From the NCBI GenBank assembly GCA_001553355.1, contig KQ960837.1, forward strand, positions 1 to 47,056: a stretch of DNA of 47,056 nt. The letters run 5' to 3'. This stretch comes from Veillonellaceae bacterium DNF00626 (GTDB lineage Bacteria > Bacillota > Negativicutes > Veillonellales > Dialisteraceae). The notes under the pieces are model-generated. The model ran no database searches and had not been told where the DNA came from. It saw only the letters and a list, made by a program, of their open reading frames with translations. Made by a program: the position numbers and the translations under genes. Positions 33,837 through 41,885 of this stretch are shown here, one piece after another; within the stretch, counting starts at the first letter, position 1, and each line of letters starts with the position of its first letter.

Positions 33837-34832
33837 ATGCAAAAAACAGCTCTTCTTATCATGGTCATTTGCGCTATATTTCTCATGACTATGTACGATT
33901 TTTACGGTGCTTTTCTTTTGGGCATCATTATGCTTTTGACACCTGTTCCCGGACTCTTTTTACTGTTTTGTGTAAAAAAAGATATCACGGTTACGACAGA
34001 CGCACCTACTAAGGCTTTTCGTAATCAAGAAATACGAATCCCCTTTCACATTCATTCCCGTTTCTTTTATTTCCTTCCATTTACTATCACGATAAAAAAT
34101 AAAGGAGACACATTTTCATACAATCAATCCGAACAAGCCCTTACATGGACACCAACAAATTCCGGACGTATCATACCACCGGCAGTTACTATTTCTTTTA
34201 CTGATCCCTTTCATCTTTTTTATCGTTCTTATACACATGAATTTTCACCGATGGTTATTATGCCTAAAAAAATTGGACATACAAGAAATATTCTCCATGC
34301 ATTACTCCAAGGTATCATAGAGGAAAAAGAATATTTTGGTGCGACTGCTTATGAGCCGGGTGATAATATCAAGCTCATGAATTGGAAAGTCACCGCCAGA
34401 AAAGATGATTTATATATGCGTGATACGCAAACAGATACATCGCCTCTTTTGACATTGGCCGCAGATTATGACACGCCGGACAGCAATCAAGATATCCTTT
34501 TTGATACGCTTTTTTCTTCCGGTATGGCACTTCTTGATCAACATCATACTTTTCGCTTTTTATGGTGTACGGAGAAAAACTCGCCTCGCTCTGTTCTTAT
34601 CCGCACTCAGGAAGAATGGCTCAAAGAACTCTATGCATTCCTTCTCTATGGCGGTACTCATGCACTTTCTTATGCTCCCTGTCCGTCAGACAGCCCTGTA
34701 ATTTATTTCACAAATCAAAAAGCACCTTATTTGCCCTCGTCACCTTTTATCCGACTTTGGACAACGAATAAAACCGGCTCCGGCGAATTATGCGGTACAT
34801 CCGCCATTCTCGAAGCCATAGGAGGACAATGA
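33837..34832 (+). CDS. DUF58-domain membrane protein
   Basis: A 331-residue protein: two N-terminal membrane segments (about 5-22 and 24-45), then a beta-rich part, then the DUF58 core. The hallmark is YEPGDNIKLMNWKVTARKDD near residues 170-190, followed by a von Willebrand-A-like region. It starts immediately after the moxR stop using GGAGG inside moxR. It is probably the substrate or partner of the MoxR ATPase. Confidence 0.88.
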   Translation: MQKTALLIMVICAIFLMTMYDFYGAFLLGIIMLLTPVPGLFLLFCVKKDITVTTDAPTKAFRNQEIRIPFHIHSRFFYFLPFTITIKNKGDTFSYNQSEQALTWTPTNSGRIIPPAVTISFTDPFHLFYRSYTHEFSPMVIMPKKIGHTRNILHALLQGIIEEKEYFGATAYEPGDNIKLMNWKVTARKDDLYMRDTQTDTSPLLTLAADYDTPDSNQDILFDTLFSSGMALLDQHHTFRFLWCTEKNSPRSVLIRTQEEWLKELYAFLLYGGTHALSYAPCPSDSPVIYFTNQKAPYLPSSPFIRLWTTNKTGSGELCGTSAILEAIGGQ

Positions 34833-37189
34833 TGAAAATTTTTACTATTCCTCTACCGGCTCTTGCTTTATCTGCTACTTGCCATGCTCTTTTGTCCCCC
34901 GCTTATGAAAGTGCTTTCGCATTTGCTGTTTTATTATTTCTTATCACCACTTTAACCATTTTTCTATTGATAAAAACAAAAAACACTACAAGAAAATATA
35001 TTTTTACGACAATTCCTATTTTATTTGTCTTATTTCTTCTTTCTATGCCAAGTAAAATGGAACAAAGCTTTTACTCAGCCTTAATTCCTCTCATAGACCG
35101 TTGGAATGAAGCCTATGATGTATCTTTCACATTCGACTCTCTTCTTCCTGATACATCACCTACCATGGCACTCTATGCATTTTTCGCCTTTCTTTGGTAC
35201 ATCGGCACACTTTCTGCATTTTCTCCTTTTATCCGTATCTTCGCAAGTATCATTGGTTTTTTATCCATTTTATTCAATTTTTATTTTGCCATAGAACCAC
35301 CCATACTTGATATTCTTCTTATCACCGCTTTCGGAATTAGCTTAATAGCAGATAAAAAGAGTCAAGTTTTTATAAGTGCCATATCACTTCTCATCGGTAG
35401 TATTTTATTCTTTCTTTATCCGACAAAATCCTATCATCAGCCGGCATTTTTATCGACTTGGCAAGAAGCATTTCTCTCCATCACTGACCCGGCACTTTCT
35501 CTTTTTCATGGTGGGCATGCCTTTGCTACCATAAACGCCGGTAGTGACGAAGAAAAAAAATTAGGTCATGTAGACGGCATTCACTTTACCGGTCGGACGG
35601 TGGTCAATATCCAAACCGAAGAAGTAGAACATCCTCTTTACATACGTCATACCATTGGCGCCATATACAAAGACAATCACTGGGATGAACTGCCCGATAG
35701 CGCTTATGAAAATACATCCCCTCTTTTCGACAAAAATCAAGGTGAGTGGTACGACCAAAGTGCATGGCTCATGGAAGTCATTTCTCATAATGCGGAACTC
35801 ACTTCTTTATACAATCAATATTTACCTTCAAACGCCCCCTTATCTACAAGAAAAAGAAATTTTTCCATTTCTGATGTGTATGGCAAAACGTCTTACTATT
35901 TTATTCCCTATCATGCCAGTTTTGGATCTGATATTTTTATCTATGATCGAGCACCAAAAGGAAATAAGCAAAAAATTTACTCCACTTATTTATGGCAAAT
36001 CCCTACCGGTTCTGCTCTTTCATTTTTAGGAAATACAACGTCATCAGACCCTTATTTCCTTACTTATGCAGCAGGAGAAAAACTGTATGAAAAATTTGTT
36101 TATAAACATTATTTAACCGTTCCGGAAAAAATACAAACTTCTATCAATAGCATATTCCCCTTATCTCAGGCAACAACACTCAAAGAAAAATACCAAAAAG
36201 TGGAAGATATACGACATTTCTTCTCAAGCCACTATACCTATACCACACATCCCGGGAAAACTCCTGAAGGGAACGATTTTATCAATTATTTTCTTACAAA
36301 GCAAAAAGAAGGCTACTGCACCTATTTCGCCTCTGCCGGTGTTATGCTCCTTCGGGCATCCGGCATTCCGGCACGTTACGTCACCGGGCTTTATGTCAGC
36401 GAAAAAGATTTGCTCAAATCACCTGCACTTGATGGCGTTCATCATATCTCTGTCAGTGATCGGCACAGCCATGCATGGGCAGAGGTATATGTAGACGGAA
36501 TCGGTTGGGAACCTTGCGAATTTACGCCGGGTCAAGGAAATGGAGAAAATCCCTTCCAACCCCCAACGCCTAAATTATCCGATAAACAAAAAACTCCACC
36601 CACTCAGAACACACAAAATAAACAAAAAGAACAAAAAAATGAACCCCAAAAGAAATCACAAAAAGAACAGGAAAAAAATTCTCAGCCAAATGAGAAGCAT
36701 CAGCAAAAATCTTCCTCATCAAATCAATTAAAAAATCTCCCGGTGCCGCAAAAACCTGTTATACCGACAAAGAAATCATCTATTTCTTCTATCTTTTATC
36801 CTATTTTTGTTCTCTTATTCATCTTCCTTATTAGTATTTACTTCTTGAATAGAAGAATAAAATATGTGCCGCGCATGCTCCACCAAGCATTAGATAATGA
36901 AAAATATTTCGCAGCCACCATTCCGTACATGATGCGATTAACCTTACGATACGGCTATCCGTTAAAAGAAAGTTATGATACATGGTGTCATACGGTCAAT
37001 CAGGATGAACGCTTCAACGGTTTTGATACGTGGCTTAATTTAATCATGAAAAGTAAATTCAATGAAACCCCTCTAACGATGGAAGAACGAAAAATTGCCA
37101 TCAATATCATCCGGAATATTCGCATGCAACTACTGTCGTCACAAACAAAAAAAGAACGTTTCCTTTTCCGTTACATCTACAAACTTTAA
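34832..37189 (+). CDS. TgpA-like membrane transglutaminase-domain protein
   Basis: About 785 residues. Five to seven N-terminal membrane helices (1-215), an extracytoplasmic part, and a transglutaminase core with Cys496 in KEGYCTYFASAGV and His547 in RHSHAWAEVYV. The third residue position reads EFTPG, where most relatives have DPTP, so a Glu may stand in for the Asp. A Lys/Gln/Asn-rich linker (about 585-640) leads to one more membrane helix and a DUF4129-like C-terminal tail. The start overlaps the DUF58 stop; GGAGG favours the second of two ATGs. Likely a cell-envelope cysteine peptidase or crosslinker. Confidence 0.87.
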   Translation: MKIFTIPLPALALSATCHALLSPAYESAFAFAVLLFLITTLTIFLLIKTKNTTRKYIFTTIPILFVLFLLSMPSKMEQSFYSALIPLIDRWNEAYDVSFTFDSLLPDTSPTMALYAFFAFLWYIGTLSAFSPFIRIFASIIGFLSILFNFYFAIEPPILDILLITAFGISLIADKKSQVFISAISLLIGSILFFLYPTKSYHQPAFLSTWQEAFLSITDPALSLFHGGHAFATINAGSDEEKKLGHVDGIHFTGRTVVNIQTEEVEHPLYIRHTIGAIYKDNHWDELPDSAYENTSPLFDKNQGEWYDQSAWLMEVISHNAELTSLYNQYLPSNAPLSTRKRNFSISDVYGKTSYYFIPYHASFGSDIFIYDRAPKGNKQKIYSTYLWQIPTGSALSFLGNTTSSDPYFLTYAAGEKLYEKFVYKHYLTVPEKIQTSINSIFPLSQATTLKEKYQKVEDIRHFFSSHYTYTTHPGKTPEGNDFINYFLTKQKEGYCTYFASAGVMLLRASGIPARYVTGLYVSEKDLLKSPALDGVHHISVSDRHSHAWAEVYVDGIGWEPCEFTPGQGNGENPFQPPTPKLSDKQKTPPTQNTQNKQKEQKNEPQKKSQKEQEKNSQPNEKHQQKSSSSNQLKNLPVPQKPVIPTKKSSISSIFYPIFVLLFIFLISIYFLNRRIKYVPRMLHQALDNEKYFAATIPYMMRLTLRYGYPLKESYDTWCHTVNQDERFNGFDTWLNLIMKSKFNETPLTMEERKIAINIIRNIRMQLLSSQTKKERFLFRYIYKL

Positions 37190-37597
37190 TGGATACTTCA
37201 AACTCATGTGAGAATAGGATACGTTTATAGCTCATTTGTATTCCAGCGGTGTAGTGCTATTGCTTTTATGTTTTTAGCCACTGTAAAAATGCTGACGGTT
37301 AGAGCAAATGGTTACCATGTACGTGTAAAAAAACATGGTAGCAACTTACCTCTACCGTCAATTCTTTCTGAATAGCCACCTTCTCCATGTACGGAGAAGG
37401 TTTTTCTTTTAACTTCCCATAAAACAGCCCCCAAAATATTCCATATAGGAAACATAGATGCATGCCCATCTTAAAACTCTTTAGGAAACCAAGGTAGGAC
37501 TCCCAAAACTTTAATTTGTCAAACAAATAAAAATCTCCTTTAGGAAAAAAGAAATTCATTGTATACTGTATAAAAACAGAAAGAAAAGGTGAACCAC
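37190..37597. other. Hairpin-rich gap after the MoxR operon
   Basis: About 400 bp without a supportable gene. A long interrupted hairpin lies at 37292-37360 (TGACGGT/ACCGTCA outer, CCATGT/ACATGG inner) and a strong terminator at 37378-37410 on the plus strand. This could be the operon 3' region or a separate small RNA. The remaining part to 37597 is AT-rich and holds the leader of the first AEC gene. An antisense frame at 37299-37613 is not convincing. Confidence 0.5.
37378..37410 (+). terminator. Rho-independent terminator
   Basis: CCTTCTCC (37379-37386) pairs perfectly with GGAGAAGG (37393-37400) and runs into TTTTTCTTTT. It ends transcription from the MoxR operon or from a small RNA in this gap. 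Confidence 0.85.
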
Positions 37598-38515
37598 ATG
37601 AATATCTTATCACTGATATGGTATGTTCTCTGTCCGATACTTATCATGACAACTGCCGGCTATCTTTTAGGGAATAAATTCCATGTCGATCCTCATACGT
37701 ACAACCAAGTCATGAATAAAGTCGTATGGCCCGTTTATATTTTCTACGGCTTTTATCTTTCCCTGCCGTCACTATCCATTCTCGTATTTTTCCCTTTCAT
37801 TTTTTTATTATTACTTCTGCCCATGATTTTTGGCAAAACCCAATGGAATTATATCCCCTCCATTTTTGAAGAAGGCGCTTTTGTTACAATCGTAATACTT
37901 CTATTTATTTGTATCCGTGATCCCTATGTGACAAACGATAATACTTCCTATTTGCCTATATTCCGGACTGTGTCTATTTCGCTTGTCATCATGATTCAAC
38001 TATCTACCTTAATGCTTCAAACGTTCAAAAAGCATCAAAAGCCCGCTCATTTTCTAAAAAATTTACTGACACTCCCGGCTCTTTACGCCATTTGTGCTGC
38101 TTTTGCATGTTACCGGCTGTCCTATCCCATAGAAGAAACATTCACTGCACCGGTTATCTCTCATCTGTCCGGTGTTTTTATCATACTCGCTACCGTCACA
38201 TTTGGCGTCCAATTAAACTATATGTCCGATACCGAGAAAATAACCCAACCGCTTCATTTTCTGATACCTCTTATTCTTGCACCGATAGCCACCGCTGTAT
38301 TTCTTTATTTCATTCCTATACTTTCGCCCCTTACTAAACAAATATCTCTGATTTTTTTCACCACTCCCTGCATGTTATATATCCTCAAATCTACTGCCAT
38401 CCATTTTATACGGAAAAAATCACTGTATCCTTTACTCATTCCTGCATGTTTTGCTGTCATTTTATGGATAACAATAACGCTCAGCGTCGTTCTCCTATAT
38501 CCCTTGGAGGCGTAA
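37598..38515 (+). CDS. AEC-family permease, first of a tandem pair
   Basis: A 305-residue protein with about 9-10 hydrophobic segments. ILIMTTAGYLLGNKF at the N-terminus matches the AEC (auxin efflux carrier/malate permease-like) start pattern; the rest is divergent, with fewer of the Asn/Pro motifs of the family. AAAGGTGAACCAC precedes the ATG at 37598. It ends one base before the next AEC gene. Members export or exchange organic acids and related anions; the substrate is unknown here. Confidence 0.7.
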   Translation: MNILSLIWYVLCPILIMTTAGYLLGNKFHVDPHTYNQVMNKVVWPVYIFYGFYLSLPSLSILVFFPFIFLLLLLPMIFGKTQWNYIPSIFEEGAFVTIVILLFICIRDPYVTNDNTSYLPIFRTVSISLVIMIQLSTLMLQTFKKHQKPAHFLKNLLTLPALYAICAAFACYRLSYPIEETFTAPVISHLSGVFIILATVTFGVQLNYMSDTEKITQPLHFLIPLILAPIATAVFLYFIPILSPLTKQISLIFFTTPCMLYILKSTAIHFIRKKSLYPLLIPACFAVILWITITLSVVLLYPLEA

Positions 38516-38516
38516 C

Positions 38517-39494
38517 ATGGAACTTTTCAATATTCTCACCAACAATATTTTACCTCTGCTAATTTTCATGAGCATCGGATACATTCTGGATAAATATGCC
38601 ATACTCGATGTAGCGGCTCTGACAAAACTTACTTTTTATATCATTCTTCCCTGTTTTATTTTTTACAGTATTTGCATTGCACATATCAATATATCGCTCT
38701 TGCATGTATTTCTCTTAGCCCTGACACTTATGATTGTCTTAGGAATTATCAGTACATCATGTGCCAAAATATGTCATTGGGATAACTCCAAAAAAGAAGC
38801 CCTCAAAAATGGCACGATGTTTTCCAATTCCGGCAATTTAGGCATTGCGTTAGTAGCTCTTGTATTCACCAATAGTCCCTATCTTATCAACGGAGAAACC
38901 CCTTATTTCGCTGAAGCAATGGCAGTAGCAACTATTTGCCTTATACAAATGAATATGTTTTTAAACACATTAGGTCTTTATCAAGCCGGAAAAGGGAGCT
39001 TATCTCCCCATGATACATTGATGGTCATTTTTCATATGCCGGTCATTTATACCTTAACGGCCGCCTTTTTAGTTAAATCTTTGAATATCGATTTAAGCGG
39101 TACCTTTTTATGGCCTATTTTTCAAAGCTGTGCCGGTGCTTTAGTAGCCGTGGTCATGATGGCATTAGGTATTCAAATACGACGATCACATATTTCCTTC
39201 GGTGACCATGATGCTTGGCTTGCTTGTTTCATTCGACTTATCATCAGCCCCTTCTGTGCTTTTTGCCTTATCAAATTATGGGCATTCATCGGACATCCCT
39301 TTTCGCCCATAGCATCACAAACCATTTTCATCATGTCATCTGTACCGGCCCCTGCCAATTCTGTCCTCTTTGCCATAGAATTTAAAAATCACATAAACTT
39401 AGCAACAGAAATTGTCATCATGTCAACCCTTCTCTCCGGCATTACCCTCACCGGTGCTATTTATCTCTCACGTATCCTATTTCCTCTTTCATAA
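38517..39494 (+). CDS. AEC-family permease, second of a tandem pair
   Basis: A 325-residue membrane protein more typical of the AEC family than its neighbour: LPLLIFMSIGYILDKY at the start, NGTMFSNSGNLGIALV near residue 100, an MALGIQIR segment, and SSVPAPANSVLFA near the end. Ten membrane segments are likely. GGAGG from the end of the first gene provides its ribosome-binding site, so the two are co-translated and might act together. Substrate unknown; organic acid transport is the family norm. Confidence 0.85.
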   Translation: MELFNILTNNILPLLIFMSIGYILDKYAILDVAALTKLTFYIILPCFIFYSICIAHINISLLHVFLLALTLMIVLGIISTSCAKICHWDNSKKEALKNGTMFSNSGNLGIALVALVFTNSPYLINGETPYFAEAMAVATICLIQMNMFLNTLGLYQAGKGSLSPHDTLMVIFHMPVIYTLTAAFLVKSLNIDLSGTFLWPIFQSCAGALVAVVMMALGIQIRRSHISFGDHDAWLACFIRLIISPFCAFCLIKLWAFIGHPFSPIASQTIFIMSSVPAPANSVLFAIEFKNHINLATEIVIMSTLLSGITLTGAIYLSRILFPLS

Positions 39495-39500
39495 AAACAT

Positions 39501-39543
39501 AAAAGGACTTCATCATTCAAAACGAATCATGAAATCCTTTTTA
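39501..39543. terminator. Bidirectional terminator between AEC gene and tRNA-Cys
   Basis: AAAAGGACTTCAT and ATGAAATCCTTTT arms pair with one mismatch. A- and T-rich ends serve the AEC operon on the plus strand and the tRNA on the minus strand. Confidence 0.7.
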
Positions 39544-39550
39544 TATGCAT

Positions 39551-39625
39551 TGGAGGCGGTGCTCGGATTCGAACACGAGGATACAGGTCTTGCGGACCAT
39601 TGCCTTACCTCTTGGCTACACCGCC
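39551..39625 (-). tRNA. tRNA-Cys (GCA), structurally unusual
   Basis: A 75-nt tRNA with a perfect 7-bp acceptor stem (GGCGGTG/CACCGCC), a normal D-arm, anticodon GCA and encoded TCCA, i.e. U73 as in tRNA-Cys. Three defects stand out: position 33 is C (loop CCGCAAG) instead of the near-invariant U; the anticodon stem has two mismatches at 27-43 (A-G) and 28-42 (U-U); and the T-stem CTCGTG/CCGAG pairs only with a bulged U. The promoter is intact, so it is probably transcribed. It may be a decayed second copy or a specialised variant. Confidence 0.85.
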
Positions 39626-39639
39626 ACAGTAACATTCAT

Positions 39640-39668
39640 AGTATATCCTATATTTTCTCAAAAGTAAA
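39640..39668 (-). promoter_or_regulatory. Promoter of the tRNA-Cys
   Basis: TTTACT (39663-39668), 17-bp spacer, TATACT (39640-39645) on the minus strand, about 14 bp before the tRNA 5' end. Confidence 0.65.
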
Positions 39669-39679
39669 TTGAAATATTT

Positions 39680-40276
39680 CTATTTTATTTTACCATATGA
39701 TTCAACTAATATTTCAAAAAGCATTTTTTCTGCTTCACAATCCCATAACGCCCGGTGGAAATATTGACAAGGCAATTGAAACCATTCACAAAGCGCTTGC
39801 ACGGAATATTTCTGACGTCCATCAACATCCGGCACTACCTGATGAGCCAACATATTCGTGTCAATATACGGGCCGGATGTGAAAGACTTTCCCTCACTTT
39901 TCGACTTGAAATAAATATGCAACAAATCCATATCTATACTATGACCTACTAAAATAGAATCCCCTAAAAAAGCGACTAATTGCGGATATATATACTCCCA
40001 TTCGGGTGCTGTTTTCAACATGTCATCAGTCATGCCTGTCAACTGTTTCACCACCGGTTTAATTTTTTCTTTTGCTTTAACCAACGTATGAAATATATCT
40101 ACCATCTGCCCTTCTTCAACACGAAGAGCGGCGATTTCCGTCACATCTCCCATCGTTCCGGTAGTTTCCACATCAAGAATGGTATATGTATCCTTAACTA
40201 CATTCCTTATTTGTTCTATATCTTTTATTTCATATAACCGTATCGCAGTTAATATTTCTTGGTTTTCTTTTTTCAT
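39680..40276 (-). CDS. DnaQ/PolC-like DEDDh 3'-5' exonuclease
   Basis: A 198-residue stand-alone exonuclease domain. Exo I is ILDVETTG, Exo II VGHSIDMDLL, Exo III HRALWDCE with the catalytic His and Asp; LTGMTDDMLKTAPEW is typical of the epsilon/PolC type. About 25 extra N-terminal residues precede the core. It could proofread for a polymerase or trim RNA ends; no polymerase is nearby. The start ATG follows GGGAAGAAT. Confidence 0.9.
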   Translation of the reverse strand: MKKENQEILTAIRLYEIKDIEQIRNVVKDTYTILDVETTGTMGDVTEIAALRVEEGQMVDIFHTLVKAKEKIKPVVKQLTGMTDDMLKTAPEWEYIYPQLVAFLGDSILVGHSIDMDLLHIYFKSKSEGKSFTSGPYIDTNMLAHQVVPDVDGRQKYSVQALCEWFQLPCQYFHRALWDCEAEKMLFEILVESYGKIK

Positions 40277-40420
40277 ATTCTTCCCTCTACACCATGCTTC
40301 TTAGTTATATAAAATTTAGGAGAAAAACGCAAGTTTATTTATAAAATATCCATTCACAGCACATAATACTTACCCGGCTACCGACTCTTTACATTTTTTC
40401 CAAAAAATATTTTTTTCATC

Positions 40421-40449
40421 TTGACAAATGAAATTTCGTACATTATAAT
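40421..40449 (+). promoter_or_regulatory. Consensus promoter of the isoleucine T-box unit
   Basis: TTGACA (40421-40426), 17-bp spacer, TATAAT (40444-40449): a perfect sigma-A promoter, as expected for an operon controlled by attenuation. Confidence 0.9.
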
Positions 40450-40455
40450 CATTCT

Positions 40456-40728
40456 AACCTCTAACAAAGAGGCCTAAAAAATGAAAACCCGTTGACGGGA
40501 AAGAGTAATTTACTCACGTAAAACAAAGCGAGCCGAGTTTGGTGAAAGTCGGTATTTACACGTAAATGAAAATCATCCCTGAGGTGCAACACTGAATTAA
40601 TTAAGTGTTGACGTCATTTCCACGTTAAAGGAAACGCGTATGTTGGTACGTTGTAGAGCGTCTGAATAATTTCAGAAACCTGGGTGGTAACGCGGATTCT
40701 TCCGTCCCTCGATGAGGGGCATTTTTTA
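40456..40728 (+). promoter_or_regulatory. T-box leader, specifier AUC (isoleucine)
   Basis: A canonical T-box: Stem I with GAGTA and GCGAGCCGAGTTTGGTGAAAG, the specifier block AATGAAAATCATCC with AUC at 40572-40574, the T-box core GGGTGGTAACGCGG (40682-40695), and a terminator GTCCCTC/GAGGGGC followed by TTTTTT. UGGU in the bulge fits the A73 discriminator of tRNA-Ile. Uncharged tRNA-Ile would allow read-through into the small ORF, the BASS transporter and the dehydrogenase. Confidence 0.92.
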
Positions 40729-40780
40729 TACCCTTTTTCAGACATAAGCTCTCAACTGCAAAAGGTAAGGAGGGATTATG

Positions 40781-40816
40781 ATGGAAAGTGATATTGGTAT
40801 TTATAGCAATGTATAA
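40781..40816 (+). CDS. Small ORF (11 residues) between T-box and transporter
   Basis: AAGGAGGG (40667-40674 in spacing terms: 7 bp before the start) is followed by two adjacent ATGs; the second opens MESDIGIYSNV and stop. The Shine-Dalgarno is the strongest in this unit, stronger than that of the transporter 31 bp downstream. It could be a leader peptide that opens the transporter start by coupling, or a broken gene start. Two Ile in eleven residues is not enough to claim a second attenuator. Confidence 0.5.
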   Translation: MESDIGIYSNV

Positions 40817-40847
40817 TTCTAAATCATTATGAAAAGGGGTATTTAAT

Positions 40848-41846
40848 ATGAAAAAAACATTTCAATGGATCATGACTTATTTTGGAATAGTCACATTTGT
40901 ATTCTTTCTTTTAGGACTTGCTGTACCATCCTGGTGGACATGGGTTCTTAGCAAAGTGGGCGGCGTATCCGTTCTAAGCGTTCTCTTGGGGATTATCATG
41001 TTCGGCATGGGGACAACACTCAGCCATAAAGATTTCCTTGTCGTTTTCAAACATCCTCGTGATGTCTTTCTCGGTGCTGTCGCACAATATACTATCATGC
41101 CGCTATTGGCATATTCACTATCCCGACTGTTCCAACTTGATCCGGCACTAACCGCCGGAATGGTTATCCTCGGAACTTGTCCGGGCGGAACCACTTCAAA
41201 TGTCATCACCTACATGAGTAAGGGAGATTTGGCTTACTCCGTCACAATGACATCCGCCTCCACCTTACTCGCACCTATATGTACACCACTTCTGACATTT
41301 TTACTCATCGGAAAAGAAATCCATTTCGATCCGGTAGCTATGTTTGTTTCCATATTAGAAATAGTCATCCTGCCTGTCGCTTTAGGCGTTTTACTAAAAA
41401 CATTCTTGCCTAAAGTAACCAACTTCGCTATGGATTACACCCCGGGCATATCCGCTTTGACAATCTGCCTTATACTCGCCGGTGTCGTCGCATCCTCCAG
41501 AGATGCCCTTTTATCCCACTTAGGACTGGTTCTTGTAGTCGTTATGCTCTTCAATTTATTAGGATATCTTTTAGGCTTTGTAGTCGCTAAAGTATGTGGA
41601 CTCTCATGGAAAAAGGCTGTCACCTTAGCCATAGAAGTAGGAATGCAAAATTCCGGACTCGCAACCGGTCTTGCCAAAGTTCACTTTGCTGCTATGCCGG
41701 CTGCCGTTATTCCCGGAGCCCTGTTCTCCGTCTGGTTTAATTTATCCGGCGCCGCTCTTGCTTGGGCATGTATCAATTATCTGAACCCTCGCTTCGGTGA
41801 AGAAGAACTATCTGTCGAAAACGGTAATCTTGAATCTGCCGTTTAA
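40848..41846 (+). CDS. BASS-family (bile acid:Na+ symporter-like) transporter
   Basis: A 332-residue inner-membrane protein with about 9-10 helices. The family hallmarks LGTCPGGTTSNVITYMSKGD (crossover helix, near residue 105) and EVGMQNSGLATGLA (second crossover, near 265) are clear. Bacterial relatives such as PanS and plant BASS5/BAT5 move 2-oxo acids and related carboxylates with Na+. AAAAGGGG precedes the ATG. Isoleucine T-box control suggests a branched-chain 2-oxo acid or an isoleucine precursor as substrate; this is inference. Confidence 0.9.
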   Translation: MKKTFQWIMTYFGIVTFVFFLLGLAVPSWWTWVLSKVGGVSVLSVLLGIIMFGMGTTLSHKDFLVVFKHPRDVFLGAVAQYTIMPLLAYSLSRLFQLDPALTAGMVILGTCPGGTTSNVITYMSKGDLAYSVTMTSASTLLAPICTPLLTFLLIGKEIHFDPVAMFVSILEIVILPVALGVLLKTFLPKVTNFAMDYTPGISALTICLILAGVVASSRDALLSHLGLVLVVVMLFNLLGYLLGFVVAKVCGLSWKKAVTLAIEVGMQNSGLATGLAKVHFAAMPAAVIPGALFSVWFNLSGAALAWACINYLNPRFGEEELSVENGNLESAV

Positions 41847-41885
41847 AATATTGTTAGTACAAAAATAAAGAAAGAGGGATGTATG

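Noticed and set aside
37299-37613. 104-residue minus-strand frame in the gap before the AEC genes
   Set aside because: It crosses a strong terminator and a long hairpin, has no ribosome-binding site, and its start lies inside the AEC gene.
39551-39625. Selenocysteine or suppressor tRNA
   Set aside because: The acceptor stem is 7 bp, the anticodon is GCA and U73 is present, so it is a tRNA-Cys despite its defects.
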